Positions 1-8,958 are shown, counted from the stretch's first letter. The stretch is DNA of 64,000 nt from Mariniflexile fucanivorans (GCF_004341235.1 NZ_SLUP01000001.1:620001-684000); one strand, 5' to 3'. Notes: a model not told the origin generated them from the sequence alone. Numbers and translations are program-made.

Positions 1-631
1 TAACATCCTGCGTTATAACTAACCATAATTTATATAAAAGTTGGTTAGGGAATGCTTTCTGTAAATTGTCAAAATATTCTTTATCAATATCAGAAGGGTT
101 TATGCAAGGTGTTACAGAAAGCTCTTTATAATTTGCAATTAGATTTTTTAAATTGTCAATTCCTTCTTTTTTTCGGGTACTTATTAAAGCTATTTTTGTT
201 TGAAGTTCAGCTTCTAAATAATCAATATCCAAAGAAATTCCTTTGTAGCGCATCCTATCGGCCATATTAATTACCAATAGCGTAGGGATTTCTAAATCTT
301 TAATTTGGGTAAAAAGGAGCAGGTTCCGTTTTAAATTTTCAACATCACTTACCACAACAGCAATATCAGGAAAGTCTTTATCGTTTTTATTTAAAAGCAA
401 TTCAATAACCACATTTTCATCTAAAGATGATGCGTTTAAACTGTAAGTTCCGGGCAAATCGATAATATGTGCCTTAATACCGCGAGATAATTTGCAAACC
501 CCTTCCTTTTTTTCTACAGTAATACCAGGGTAGTTGCCCACTTGTTGGTTTAAACCGGTAAGCGCATTAAAAACCGAAGTTTTTCCTGTGTTAGGGTTCC
601 CTATTAAAGCTACATTTATTTGCTTGCTCAT
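1..631 (-). CDS. feoB: Ferrous iron transporter FeoB, N-terminal G domain (partial)
   Basis: This is the first 210 residues of FeoB, the inner-membrane ferrous iron permease; the rest lies beyond the left edge. The reading frame starts at an ATG that overlaps the feoA stop codon in an ATGA arrangement. A GTPase G1 motif (GNPNTGKT, residues 11-18), a G3 DLPG motif and a G4-like NMAD motif are visible. They are followed by the helical region that normally leads to the membrane part, which is not in the window. Family knowledge: the G domain regulates Fe(II) transport and FeoA is its cytoplasmic partner. The G5 loop reads STRKKEG rather than the commoner SARKKEG, which is a mild variation. Confidence 0.95.
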   Translation of the reverse strand, partial: MSKQINVALIGNPNTGKTSVFNALTGLNQQVGNYPGITVEKKEGVCKLSRGIKAHIIDLPGTYSLNASSLDENVVIELLLNKNDKDFPDIAVVVSDVENLKRNLLLFTQIKDLEIPTLLVINMADRMRYKGISLDIDYLEAELQTKIALISTRKKEGIDNLKNLIANYKELSVTPCINPSDIDKEYFDNLQKAFPNQLLYKLWLVITQDV

Positions 632-858
632 CCTTGTTTTTCTATTAAAATATGAACAGCAGTTTCTTTCCGAATTGCCAAATGGGTACCATTTATGTTT
701 AAATACATGGGGTCCTTAAATGGCGCCAATTGAACAAGTTCTACCAAATTACCAGGTAAACAACCCATTTCTAAGAGTTTTAATGGAATATGAATGGACG
801 AAACATCTGTAATAATGGCGCGTTCTCCTCGTTTTAATTCGGCTAATGTGTATTGCAA
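628..858 (-). CDS. feoA: FeoA family SH3-like ferrous iron transport protein
   Basis: A 76-residue protein of the size and pattern of FeoA, a small SH3-fold cytoplasmic protein that assists FeoB. The conserved core is seen in the GERAIITDV start, the LEMGCLPGNLVELVQLAPFKDPM middle (here only partly quoted by position, residues 29-51) and the IRKETAVHILIE end. Its stop codon overlaps the feoB start by four bases, so the two genes are translationally coupled. A TATTTTTG element 27 bases upstream on the minus strand is a plausible promoter. I see no convincing Fur or DtxR box, although iron control would be expected. Confidence 0.93.
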   Translation of the reverse strand: MQYTLAELKRGERAIITDVSSIHIPLKLLEMGCLPGNLVELVQLAPFKDPMYLNINGTHLAIRKETAVHILIEKQG

Positions 859-884
859 ACTTATTTAGATTGATTTTAAAGAAG

Positions 885-892
885 CAAAAATA
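885..892 (-). promoter_or_regulatory. Putative -7 promoter element of feoAB
   Basis: Reading the minus strand, TATTTTTG matches the Bacteroidota -7 consensus TAnnTTTG and lies 27 bases before the feoA start. No clear -33 TTG is seen at the usual distance, so the call is tentative. Confidence 0.4.
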
Positions 893-897
893 ACTTA

Positions 898-1000
898 AAT
901 AGTTTAAAGTTAAAAAGTTTAAGGTTTAAAAGTTTTGGTTATCTAAAGTTGAATGGTTAAGTCGATTTACAACTTAACGACTAACAACTTAACAACAAAC
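898..1000. repeat. Low-complexity AAGTTTAA / CTTAAC microrepeat tract
   Basis: The gap between feoA and the Sco gene holds short reiterated words of the type AGTTTAAAG and ACAACTTAAC in mixed orientation, including GTTAAGT facing ACTTAAC. It looks like slipped-strand microrepeat sequence. No gene or precise regulatory function is supported. Confidence 0.4.
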
Positions 1001-1014
1001 GAACATACAACAAA

Positions 1015-1683
1015 CTATTTTTCCTGTTTAAGAATCTCTATATCCTCAAGAAGTTCTTTTATAGCTTCAGGATCAGTACCATCATAAAAGCCCCGAATTT
1101 GACGCTTTTTATCTATAAGCATAAAGTTTTCAGTATGTATCATATCAAAATCGCCGCCATCACCATCATCTTTCACAGCTAAATAACTCTTTCTTGCTAG
1201 TTCGTAAATTTGTTTTTTGTCACCTGTAACCATGTTCCATTTCGCATCATTCACACCCTTTTCAATGGCATATCGTTTAAGTTGCGCCACAGTATCAATA
1301 TCTGGAGTAACGGTATGCGAAAGCAACATAACCTCATCATCATTTATAATTTCTTTTTGAATGTCTGCCATGTGGTTTGTCATAATTGGGCAAATGGTTT
1401 GGCAGGTAGTAAAAAAGAAATCGGCTACATAAATTTTATTCTTATAATCGTTTTGGGTAATGGTTTTCCCATTTTGGTTTATCAGTTTGAAGTCGGCTAT
1501 TTTATGGTATTTTTTTTGATATTGAATGGTGCTATCCACCAACTCTGTGCTTACCATAGCTGGTTGATAAATAGGCAGAGGTTGGTATACGTTTAAAGTG
1601 TTGTAAATAATGGAAACAATAATGATGGATAAAATCAAGAAAACAATTCCGAAAATTTTATAATCTTTAAAAAAGGAAAGCAT
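1015..1683 (-). CDS. SCO1/SenC family copper chaperone
   Basis: A 222-residue membrane-anchored thioredoxin-fold protein. One transmembrane helix spans about residues 10-26. The copper and redox site of Sco proteins is complete: C94 and C98 in TTCQTICP and H183 in the MIHTENFML segment. Sco proteins deliver copper to the CuA site of cytochrome oxidase or act as thiol oxidoreductases on the periplasmic side. The open frame extends upstream to 1731, but a TATTTTTG promoter element at 1721-1728 overlaps that extension, so I place the start at the ATG at 1683. No oxidase genes are adjacent in the window. Confidence 0.9.
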   Translation of the reverse strand: MLSFFKDYKIFGIVFLILSIIIVSIIYNTLNVYQPLPIYQPAMVSTELVDSTIQYQKKYHKIADFKLINQNGKTITQNDYKNKIYVADFFFTTCQTICPIMTNHMADIQKEIINDDEVMLLSHTVTPDIDTVAQLKRYAIEKGVNDAKWNMVTGDKKQIYELARKSYLAVKDDGDGGDFDMIHTENFMLIDKKRQIRGFYDGTDPEAIKELLEDIEILKQEK

Positions 1684-1720
1684 AATGTGCAGTTTAAAGG
1701 TAAACAATGTATAATAGGTG

Positions 1721-1728
1721 CAAAAATA
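1721..1728 (-). promoter_or_regulatory. Putative -7 promoter element of the Sco gene
   Basis: TATTTTTG on the minus strand fits TAnnTTTG. It lies about 38 bases before the chosen ATG at 1683 and inside the longer open frame, which argues against a start at 1731. Confidence 0.5.
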
Positions 1729-1809
1729 CAATACATTAATAATAAAAATAGTAATTTAACACCTTAAAGTGCTTTGAATTATTCCAAATAATTATAAAAA
1801 AACATTTTC

Positions 1810-3747
1810 ATGAAAACAGGTTTCTTATCCGTTTTTTATCTAGTCTCCCTAAGTTTATTTGCGCAGGATTTCAATAAAAATTTCAATGCCATACAGAAAA
1901 CAGAAGCCAAAGCGGCATTAAGTAAAATGCTTTTTAAAGCGAATATCAATACGGGGAATTATGATGTGAAATATCACCGTTTAAAGTTTAATGTAGACCC
2001 GTCAACTCCATTTATTTCTGGGGACGTAACCACCTATTTTGAAGCTAAAGAAAACCTAACGCAAGTAACGTTCGACTTATCAAATAATATGACTGTTTCG
2101 AAAGTTTTGCAACGCGGTAATGCACTATCGTTTTCTCAAAACGCAAATGATGAATTGATCATTACTTTGCCTGCAACACAAAATACGAGTGTTTTAGATT
2201 CTTTAACCATTAGTTATTCTGGAGATGCAGAAAGTTCTGGCTTAGGTTCTTTTGAACAAAATGAACATAATGGCTCCCCTGTTATCTGGACCCTTTCTGA
2301 GCCTTACGGTGCTAAAGGTTGGTGGCCTTGTAAACAAGATTTAATTGATAAAGCAGATTCAATAGATGTTTATATTACATCACCAACGCTCAATCCTTCA
2401 AACGAAGTTTACGTTGCTGTTTCAAATGGTTTAGAAAAAAGCCAAACTATCAACGGCAGTAACAAAATAACACATTTCAAACATCGTTATCCCATTCCTG
2501 CTTATTTAATAGCCATTGCGGTAACCAATTACGAAGTGTATTCGCATACCGTACAAAATAATAATAACCCATTCGATATTATAAATTATGTGTACCCAGA
2601 AAACATAAGTTATGCGCAGTCCAACACACCGGTTACCGTTGAAATAATGGATTTATATACAAACCTTTTTGAAGAGTACCCTTTTGCTAATGAAAAATAT
2701 GGACATGCACAGTTTGGTTGGGGCGGTGGTATGGAACATACAACGGTATCGTTTATGGGTAGTTTTAGCAGAGGCTTGATAGCTCACGAATTAGCCCATC
2801 AATGGTTTGGTAACAAAATTACATGTGGAAGCTGGAAAGATATTTGGTTGAATGAAGGTTTTGCTACCTATTTATCTGGATTAACCATTGAAAATTTAGA
2901 TGGTAATTCTGATTTTATAGCATGGAAAGAACAACTAAACGCCAATATTACATCTTCAACAAATGGTGCCGTTTATTTAACAGATGCCGATACCACAAGT
3001 GTAAATAGAGTTTTTAGTAGTAGATTGTCCTATGACAAGGGAGCGATGGTTTTGCACATGTTAAGAAAAAAGCTTGGTGACGTTAATTTTTTTCAAGGAG
3101 TAAAAAGTTATTTAAGTAACCCCAATCATGCTTATGGATATGCTAAAACGCCCGATTTTATAAATATTATGGAAAGTTCGAGTGGTGAAAATTTAACCGA
3201 ATTTTTTAATGATTGGCTATACAACGAAGGATATCCTAGTTATACGGTGCAATGGAGCCAAACTTCAGCAAATCAAACAGCAATAAACCTGTCTCAAACG
3301 CAAAGTGATGCATCAGTTACTTTTTTTGAAGCACCAGTAACTTTAAAACTTATAGGGACTTTGGGCGAAACATTGGATATCACCCTAAATAATACCGTAA
3401 ATAATGAAGATTTTTCACAAACCGTCAATTTCACCGTGGCATCTGTTCAGTTTGACCCCGAATCAGATTTAATTTCAAAAAACAATAATGTAACGCTTGC
3501 CGATAAAAATTTAGAGTTACAATCCCAATTCAAAATTTATCCAGTTCCAACTTCAAATCAATTCAACATCGTAAAACCTGAGCATATTCAAGTAACCGAT
3601 GTTAAAATATTCAATACGTTGGGACAATTAATATATCATTCTAATTGGTCGCAAACTATTAACGCTACAACGTTTTCTTCGGGGTTGCTTTTGGTTCAAT
3701 TCATTACTAATCAAGGTGTAATTAATAAAACCTTGTTAAAAAACTAG
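1810..3747 (+). CDS. M1 family zinc aminopeptidase with T9SS sorting domain
   Basis: A secreted 645-residue metallopeptidase. It has a signal peptide (about residues 1-18, ending LFAQ) and an N-terminal beta-sandwich. The M1 exopeptidase motif reads GGGMEH (M308-H310). The zinc site is HELAH with H326, E327 and H330, and the third ligand E349 lies in the NEGF motif. The last ~75 residues (FKIYPVPTSNQF onward) form a type A T9SS C-terminal sorting domain, so the enzyme is expected to cross the outer membrane and be attached or released. M1 enzymes remove N-terminal residues from peptides, here probably nutritional. The gene is monocistronic and oriented towards rseP. Confidence 0.95.
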   Translation: MKTGFLSVFYLVSLSLFAQDFNKNFNAIQKTEAKAALSKMLFKANINTGNYDVKYHRLKFNVDPSTPFISGDVTTYFEAKENLTQVTFDLSNNMTVSKVLQRGNALSFSQNANDELIITLPATQNTSVLDSLTISYSGDAESSGLGSFEQNEHNGSPVIWTLSEPYGAKGWWPCKQDLIDKADSIDVYITSPTLNPSNEVYVAVSNGLEKSQTINGSNKITHFKHRYPIPAYLIAIAVTNYEVYSHTVQNNNNPFDIINYVYPENISYAQSNTPVTVEIMDLYTNLFEEYPFANEKYGHAQFGWGGGMEHTTVSFMGSFSRGLIAHELAHQWFGNKITCGSWKDIWLNEGFATYLSGLTIENLDGNSDFIAWKEQLNANITSSTNGAVYLTDADTTSVNRVFSSRLSYDKGAMVLHMLRKKLGDVNFFQGVKSYLSNPNHAYGYAKTPDFINIMESSSGENLTEFFNDWLYNEGYPSYTVQWSQTSANQTAINLSQTQSDASVTFFEAPVTLKLIGTLGETLDITLNNTVNNEDFSQTVNFTVASVQFDPESDLISKNNNVTLADKNLELQSQFKIYPVPTSNQFNIVKPEHIQVTDVKIFNTLGQLIYHSNWSQTINATTFSSGLLLVQFITNQGVINKTLLKN

Positions 3748-3787
3748 CAATACTTCGCATTATGTTTTCTAAATGGTGTTAAAAGCT

Positions 3788-3795
3788 TACTTTTG
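3788..3795 (+). promoter_or_regulatory. Putative -7 promoter element of rseP
   Basis: TACTTTTG matches TAnnTTTG and ends 25 bases before the rseP ATG. The -33 region is not clear. Confidence 0.45.
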
Positions 3796-3820
3796 TGCGA
3801 TTATAAAAAAAAACGATTAA

Positions 3821-5152
3821 ATGCCAGAATTTTTAATAAAAGGAGCTCAACTGCTGTTAAGCCTTTCTATACTAGTTGTTCTACACGAATTAGGACATTT
3901 TATCCCAGCAAAAATATTTAAAACACGCGTAGAAAAATTCTATTTATTCTTCGATGTGAAATTTTCATTATTCAAAAAGAAAATTGGCGATACTGTTTAC
4001 GGTATTGGTTGGTTGCCTTTAGGTGGTTATGTTAAAATATCGGGTATGATTGATGAGAGCATGGATACCGAGCAAATGGCGTTACCGGCGCAACCATGGG
4101 AATTTCGCTCTAAACCGGCATGGCAACGTTTAATTATTATGCTTGGTGGCGTAACCGTTAATTTTTTGTTAGCCTTCTTTTTATTTATGATGATGCTACT
4201 TGTTTGGGGAACAAACTACACTACTAAAGATGATATTAAATATGGTTTTGGTGTTTCGAAAACATTAGAATCTTACGGTTTTCAGCAAGGTGATAAAGTT
4301 ATATCGGTGAATGGGGAAGCTTATGAAGATCTTACTATAGATATTAATAAGTATATCATGTTCAGAAAGGTTGATAATATTAAAGTAGAACACCCAAACG
4401 GTTCTGTAGAAGACATTAAACTTCCTGAAGATATTGGTACACAACTTTTTGAAGCAGGAGATTTACCTGCATTATCAGAACGTTATCCATTTCAATTAGA
4501 TTCCATTGTAAAAGATTCTCCAGCAGATAAATCGGGGTTAATGGCTACCGATAAAATTATTGCAATTAATGGGCAGCCAATAGATTATTTTTTCGATGTA
4601 GCATATGCCATTAAAAACAACACGAAGAAAAACTTAGCTTTAGAAGTAGAGCGTAATAATGAAATTAAAAATTTGACGATTACACCTGCCGAAGATAAAA
4701 CGATAGGGATTTACAAATCTTCAACCGATTTAGAGTATATTAAAATACGAAACAGACAATACTCATTTTCTGAAAGTATTTCGGGAGGTTTAAGTCAAGG
4801 TTATTGGGAAGTGAAAGACTACTTAGGTCAATTTAAGTATATTTTCACCAAAAAAGGCGCCTCTCAAATTGGTGGTTTTGCCGCCATAGGCAACATGTTT
4901 CCAGCAACTTGGAACTGGCATGCCTTCTGGTATTTAACGGCCTTTTTATCTATTATGCTAGGTGTTTTAAACCTATTACCAATACCAGCTTTAGATGGTG
5001 GGCATGTGGCATTTTTACTTTACGAAATGGTATCAGGAAGAAAGCCTGGAGACAAGTTTATGGAATATGCACAAATGGTTGGTTTCTTTATATTAATCGG
5101 TCTAGTTTTGTTCGCAAACGGCAACGATATTTTCAAGGCAATTTTTAATTAA
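3821..5152 (+). CDS. rseP: RIP metalloprotease RseP (site-2 protease)
   Basis: A 443-residue inner-membrane zinc protease that cuts substrates within the membrane, classically anti-sigma factors after a first site-1 cut. The zinc-binding HELGH (H22, E23, H26) lies in the first transmembrane helix. A periplasmic PDZ region follows (about residues 130-290, apparently two PDZ-like units, with DSPADKSGL in the second). The second catalytic motif LDGG (D392) lies in a late helix preceded by NLLPIPA. Length and order are normal for the family. It is followed directly by tRNA-Asn with its own promoter. No sigma/anti-sigma pair is adjacent. Confidence 0.96.
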   Translation: MPEFLIKGAQLLLSLSILVVLHELGHFIPAKIFKTRVEKFYLFFDVKFSLFKKKIGDTVYGIGWLPLGGYVKISGMIDESMDTEQMALPAQPWEFRSKPAWQRLIIMLGGVTVNFLLAFFLFMMMLLVWGTNYTTKDDIKYGFGVSKTLESYGFQQGDKVISVNGEAYEDLTIDINKYIMFRKVDNIKVEHPNGSVEDIKLPEDIGTQLFEAGDLPALSERYPFQLDSIVKDSPADKSGLMATDKIIAINGQPIDYFFDVAYAIKNNTKKNLALEVERNNEIKNLTITPAEDKTIGIYKSSTDLEYIKIRNRQYSFSESISGGLSQGYWEVKDYLGQFKYIFTKKGASQIGGFAAIGNMFPATWNWHAFWYLTAFLSIMLGVLNLLPIPALDGGHVAFLLYEMVSGRKPGDKFMEYAQMVGFFILIGLVLFANGNDIFKAIFN

Positions 5153-5170
5153 AATTTTTTAAAAAAATGT

Positions 5171-5200
5171 TTGTAGTAATTAAAAAGATATATATATTTG
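5171..5200 (+). promoter_or_regulatory. Promoter of tRNA-Asn
   Basis: A textbook Bacteroidota promoter: TTG at 5171-5173, a 19-base spacer and TATATTTG at 5193-5200. Initiation would fall about 20 bases before the mature tRNA end at 5227. Confidence 0.7.
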
Positions 5201-5226
5201 CGCTCGCTTAGGCGAAAAACAAACAC

Positions 5227-5300
5227 TCCTCCTTAGCTCAGTTGGTTAGAGCATTTGACTGTTAATCAAAGGGTCCTTGGTTCGAGCCCAAGAGGGGGAG
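5227..5300 (+). tRNA. tRNA-Asn(GTT)
   Basis: A complete 74-base cloverleaf. The seven-base acceptor arms TCCTCCT and AGGGGGA pair with one G-T. The D-arm has the usual AGCTCAGTTGG. The anticodon loop CTGTTAA gives GTT at 5261-5263, and the T-arm is CTTGG TTCGAGC CCAAG. Discriminator base is G; CCA is not encoded. Confidence 0.97.
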
Positions 5301-5310
5301 CAACAACAAG

Positions 5311-5346
5311 AAAAAGACTTTACAGAAATGTAAGGTCTTTTTTGGT
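5311..5346 (+). terminator. Rho-independent terminator after tRNA-Asn
   Basis: A hairpin with arms AAAGACTTTA and TAAGGTCTTT around a short CAGAAATG loop, followed by a T run. It lies 11 bases after the tRNA and separates it from the convergent YiiX-like gene. Confidence 0.75.
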
Positions 5347-5354
5347 TTTAAAAA

Positions 5355-6815
5355 CTACTTAATTAAACTGCTTTCAGCAATTCTAACCATTTGCCAATAA
5401 GGCGGGAGATAACCATTTTTGACTATAAAACGATCAATTTTTGACTTGGTTAATAATTTACACTTTTGAAATCTATCTACAAAATCATTGTTTTTAAGAG
5501 CCGTTTCAGCGTTCATGCCTTCTGGAATAACACCTTCTTTACCAAATAATGTAAGCACAAACGAATAGGCTTTTACAATTCTGGCAACAGGAAGCAACCA
5601 GATATTATAATCTAGCCTTTCTCCTTGGTTCGCTCTGCTTATTAAAGCATCCATAACGGCATTATCTAAATGATCTTGAAAAAGGGTTTCTTTATTTCTC
5701 CATTCGGCAACAATACTTAACATCGGGTCATACTCAAGATCTGAAGGCATTTGAGTTACAAAATTTTCTACACCAAAAGCATTTAACCAATTACTAATGC
5801 CGATTGAAGATATGGTTGATTCAAATTCCCAAAGCTTAATCCCGTGTTGTTTGTAGGCATACGATCCAACCTCCGAACAGAACATGGCCGATGCATCAAA
5901 ATAGTTCATTTTAAAGTCGTATGGAATGTGTCTTTTCTGCGATTCACCAAAAATATACAATGAAGCTTCATAAGTGAGCATGGGATTTTTAATCAACTCC
6001 GGTAAATCAGCTCTTGGCCTCATAACCATAAACCTTAGTTTTTTATCTTTTAAATATTGGTCGGCTGTTGCTATAGCCACCCCTTTTTCAATATGCGCTT
6101 CAATAAAGTAAGGTTCGTTAGTTTTATTGTCTATATGCACAATAGCGACATGTGAAAAATTTCCAGGAAAATCATTTCCTCTAGATATAAATGCCGAAAC
6201 TTCCGCACCTCCTCTGCTTACAAGTAAATCACCACTATGTACTTTTATTCCTAATAGGTTAACAAATGGCGCTTTAGAATGCTCATCATTAACATACATG
6301 GTAGAAATAAATTGGTCATCGGTAGATTGTAACAATATTTCTTCTACCGTGGCTCTCATGCCATAAAGCAAGCGGTAGGTTGTAATTCTTGCTTCTGGAG
6401 TACTCATATCCCAATAACGTGAATCGAGTTTTACTTTTTTTCTAACCCGATTATAGAAGCGAATATACCAATCAGATTTATTTTTTTGTGCAGCAATATA
6501 GGGCGCTATTTCATAAAATTCATTTTCAATTTTTTTAAAAATACTGTCGTCTGGTGCATGAACTGCATCTTCAAAACCCAATAATTTCAATTCGGTATTA
6601 TTAATCTTGGTAAGAACGAGGGAATCAAGTTCGTTTGACGATGTTTTTAGAGCCTGTTGAAAATTTGTCTCCAATGTATTCAAAAGTGTATCCTGATTCC
6701 ATAAAAAGGGAGTTTTAGATGCTTTTCGAGGTTCGTTTTGAAGATTTGGTACAGGAATTAGAAGCAATAAATACATTGCCACTATAAATAATAAAATTTT
6801 TAAATACTTCTTCAA
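5355..6815 (-). CDS. YiiX-like permuted papain-fold (NlpC/P60-type) protein
   Basis: A 486-residue membrane-anchored or secreted protein. It starts with a hydrophobic segment (residues 5-21). The centre holds the circularly permuted papain fold of the YaeF/YiiX group: GDLLVSRG near residue 195, the histidine in NFSHVAIVH (H222), an acidic residue in FIEAH (E240) and the cysteine in MFCSEVGSYAY (C313). Enzymes of this fold are thiol amidases or acyl hydrolases; the substrate here is unknown. The N-terminal 180 and C-terminal 150 residues are helical and not recognised. It is monocistronic between two tRNA genes. Confidence 0.75.
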   Translation of the reverse strand: MKKYLKILLFIVAMYLLLLIPVPNLQNEPRKASKTPFLWNQDTLLNTLETNFQQALKTSSNELDSLVLTKINNTELKLLGFEDAVHAPDDSIFKKIENEFYEIAPYIAAQKNKSDWYIRFYNRVRKKVKLDSRYWDMSTPEARITTYRLLYGMRATVEEILLQSTDDQFISTMYVNDEHSKAPFVNLLGIKVHSGDLLVSRGGAEVSAFISRGNDFPGNFSHVAIVHIDNKTNEPYFIEAHIEKGVAIATADQYLKDKKLRFMVMRPRADLPELIKNPMLTYEASLYIFGESQKRHIPYDFKMNYFDASAMFCSEVGSYAYKQHGIKLWEFESTISSIGISNWLNAFGVENFVTQMPSDLEYDPMLSIVAEWRNKETLFQDHLDNAVMDALISRANQGERLDYNIWLLPVARIVKAYSFVLTLFGKEGVIPEGMNAETALKNNDFVDRFQKCKLLTKSKIDRFIVKNGYLPPYWQMVRIAESSLIK

Positions 6816-6956
6816 ATTGTTTTTTATTTATTTGAATCGGGCTATATTGGTGTTAAATATAAGCTATTAAGTTTCACGCAAAGTGTTTGATTTTAAATAT
6901 TTGAAAATCAAAAGTTTTTCAGAAAAGTAATGGTGAATACTTTAATATTACAAAAA

Positions 6957-7028
6957 GGCTCCATAGTTCAAGGGATAGAACAAAAGTTTCCTAAACTTTA
7001 GATTCAGGTTCGAATCCTGATGGAGTCA
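6957..7028 (+). tRNA. tRNA-Arg(CCT)
   Basis: A 72-base cloverleaf. Acceptor arms are GGCTCCA and TGGAGTC with one G-T pair. The D-stem is GTTC/GAAC, the anticodon stem AAAGT/ACTTT encloses TTCCTAA (anticodon CCT at 6990-6992), and the T-arm is TCAGG TTCGAAT CCTGA. Discriminator is A; CCA is not encoded. It reads AGG codons. Confidence 0.96.
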
Positions 7029-7417
7029 CTAAATTCAAGACTGTTAAAGCGTTTTATAAACCTGAACCTACTTATCTATTCCAATATAATTAGTTAATTA
7101 AGCTTCAATAAATCCTTTTGGTTCTCTTACCAATATATATGGTTCTTACGTTAACTCCCCAAACATATTATTATTAAAGAAAATTTTTAACCATACCTTA
7201 TTATTTAAAGCAAATAGTTGGCTGTTAAATTTTAAAAATAACAAATTAATTACCCCAACTATTCAAATTTACCACAGATGTATGCTATATTAACTTTACA
7301 CAATGTTAATGTTTTATTAACAGATAATTTAGCATACATATTGGTCAAAATGAGTGTTTTGCAACATGAAAACCCACCATATATTTGCCATGTAAAACAT
7401 TGTAAATAAAGAAAATT
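7029..7417 (+). promoter_or_regulatory. Leader region of the first secreted paralogue, with promoter and inverted repeat
   Basis: A 389-base AT-rich gap without a supported gene. A promoter is clear: TTG at 7359-7361, an 18-base spacer and TATATTTG at 7380-7387, 30 bases before the next ATG. Just upstream lies a perfect nine-base inverted repeat, TGTATGCTA (7279-7287) facing TAGCATACA (7330-7338), with GTTAAT/ATTAAC words nested inside. It is a candidate operator or cruciform. The upstream region of the second paralogue (8160-8260) resembles this one loosely, so promoter and gene were probably duplicated together. Confidence 0.55.
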
Positions 7418-8014
7418 ATGAAAAACGCAATAAACAATACAAAAAAAGGATTCCTAATGGTAACTATGTGTGCTACCTTGTTAGGTTTCGCTAATGAAGC
7501 TTCATTTTCAACAATTAAAGATGATGCTAAAAAAACGGCATTAACCTTAACAGATGTAAAAGTTGGAAATCAATTATCTATTAAAGATGCAAATGGTATT
7601 TTACTTTACACAGAACAAATTCAAAAATCTGGAAACTATATTAAAGGTTTCGATTTTACTTCTCTTCCTGATGGTGAGTATGTTTTTGAATTAGATAAAG
7701 ATGTAGAAATTAAAACGATACCTTTCACGGTAAGCAAAACAAGCATCTCTATTAACAGAGCTAAAGAAACTACAAGTTTCAAACCTCAATTAAGACAAAA
7801 AGACAACTTATTATTTGTTACAAAATTGTCTCCAAATCTTGAAGCAGTTAAAATTAGTGTGTATGCTAATAACGATAGTGATTACCAATTAGTACACGCT
7901 GAAAGCATCAAAGATGTTCAAAATGTTCAAAGAGTTTTTAAATTAGAAAAAGGAAATTATAAAATTGTAATAAGCTCTGATAATAAAGAGTTCACCGAAT
8001 TCATTAATAATTAG
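7418..8014 (+). CDS. Secreted beta-rich protein, paralogue 1
   Basis: A 198-residue protein I do not recognise by name. The N-terminus (about residues 1-26) is a signal peptide ending near FANEAS. The rest is a series of short beta strands. The region at residues 48-88, containing LSIKDANGILLY and the aromatic FDFTSLPDGEYVFEL, has the pattern of the Ig-like fold seen in T9SS type A tails and related DUF3244-like domains, here placed internally. It is clearly a paralogue of the next gene (same start, same LPxGxYxFELDKDVEI core). It has its own promoter and terminator. Function unknown; likely exported. Confidence 0.75.
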   Translation: MKNAINNTKKGFLMVTMCATLLGFANEASFSTIKDDAKKTALTLTDVKVGNQLSIKDANGILLYTEQIQKSGNYIKGFDFTSLPDGEYVFELDKDVEIKTIPFTVSKTSISINRAKETTSFKPQLRQKDNLLFVTKLSPNLEAVKISVYANNDSDYQLVHAESIKDVQNVQRVFKLEKGNYKIVISSDNKEFTEFINN

Positions 8015-8041
8015 TTTAATGTCTTATTTAGTTTAGTTGGT

Positions 8042-8072
8042 AAAGTGAGCTGTGGTGGCTCACTTTTTTTTT
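8042..8072 (+). terminator. Rho-independent terminator after paralogue 1
   Basis: Perfect arms AAAGTGAGC and GCTCACTTT around TGTGGTG, followed by nine or more T. It ends transcription of the first paralogue before the promoter of the second. Confidence 0.85.
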
Positions 8073-8252
8073 GTTCTATTTTTAATTGAAGCATTTTATC
8101 ACTCAATATGTTTCTTCAAGAATTTGCTCTATTCAACATATTTAACCCCAATATATTCTATATTAATTTAACATAAAATTGACGTAATAATAACAGATAA
8201 AATAGCACATAAATACATCAATATCAATGTTTTATAAACTATAAATCGGTTA

Positions 8253-8260
8253 TATATTTG
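8253..8260 (+). promoter_or_regulatory. Putative -7 promoter element of paralogue 2
   Basis: TATATTTG, identical to the element before paralogue 1 and at nearly the same distance (29 bases) from the ATG. No exact TTG is present at -33; GTTTTATA lies at about the right place. Confidence 0.5.
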
Positions 8261-8288
8261 TCTTGTGAAACGTTAAAAAAACCAAATC

Positions 8289-8903
8289 ATGAAAAACGTA
8301 TTAAACAACTCAAAAAAAGGAATCTTAATGGTAACACTGTTTGCTACCATGTTAAGTTTCGCAAATGAAGTATCATTATTTAAAATTGAAAATGATGCAG
8401 AAAGAACCTCTCTTACTTTAAATGATGTAAAGCAAGGAAACCTATTATCTATTAAAGATAATAATGGTGTCGTTATATATAAAGAGCTCATTGAACAATC
8501 TGGAACCTATACTAAAGGTTTCGATTTAACAGAATTACCAAACGGTGGTTACATTTTTGAGCTTGATAAAGATGTAGAAATCAACACCATACCTTTTACA
8601 GTATTATCAAATACGGTGACATTTAAAAAAGAAATGGAAGCTACTATTTTTAAACCAGTAACAAGAGTAAAAGGCAATGTTGTTTTTGTTTCTAGACTAT
8701 CTTTAAACAAAGCACCAATGAAAATCGCTATTTACTTTACTGATAGTCAAAACAACTTTAGCACACCAGAGCTTATTTATTCTGAAACAGTTGAAAACAC
8801 TGAAAATGCTAGCAGAATTTACAAACTAGCGAGTAAAAATAGTGGTGATTACAAAATTGTTTTTACTACTGAAGACCGAGTTTTTACAACAGAAATTAAC
8901 TAA
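8289..8903 (+). CDS. Secreted beta-rich protein, paralogue 2
   Basis: A 204-residue protein sharing its signal peptide, length and core with the preceding gene: LSIKDNNGVVIY, FDLTELPNGGYIFEL and DKDVEINTIPFTV align without gaps. The C-terminal half diverges more and has an insertion around SQNNFSTPE. It is expected to be exported. The pair looks like a tandem duplication followed by divergence. I know of no assigned function. Confidence 0.75.
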   Translation: MKNVLNNSKKGILMVTLFATMLSFANEVSLFKIENDAERTSLTLNDVKQGNLLSIKDNNGVVIYKELIEQSGTYTKGFDLTELPNGGYIFELDKDVEINTIPFTVLSNTVTFKKEMEATIFKPVTRVKGNVVFVSRLSLNKAPMKIAIYFTDSQNNFSTPELIYSETVENTENASRIYKLASKNSGDYKIVFTTEDRVFTTEIN

Positions 8904-8923
8904 CTACTCAATTATTTTTTGTT

Positions 8924-8958
8924 AAAAGAGCAGGCGATTTGTCTGCTCTTTTTTTTAT
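8924..8958 (+). terminator. Terminator after paralogue 2
   Basis: Arms AAAAGAGCAG and CTGCTCTTTT around GCGATTTGT with a T run. The A run on the other side means it may also serve the convergent radical SAM gene. Confidence 0.8.

Noticed and set aside
1210-1596. Plus-strand open frame opposite the Sco gene
   Set aside because: It lies entirely opposite a well-supported gene with complete Sco motifs.
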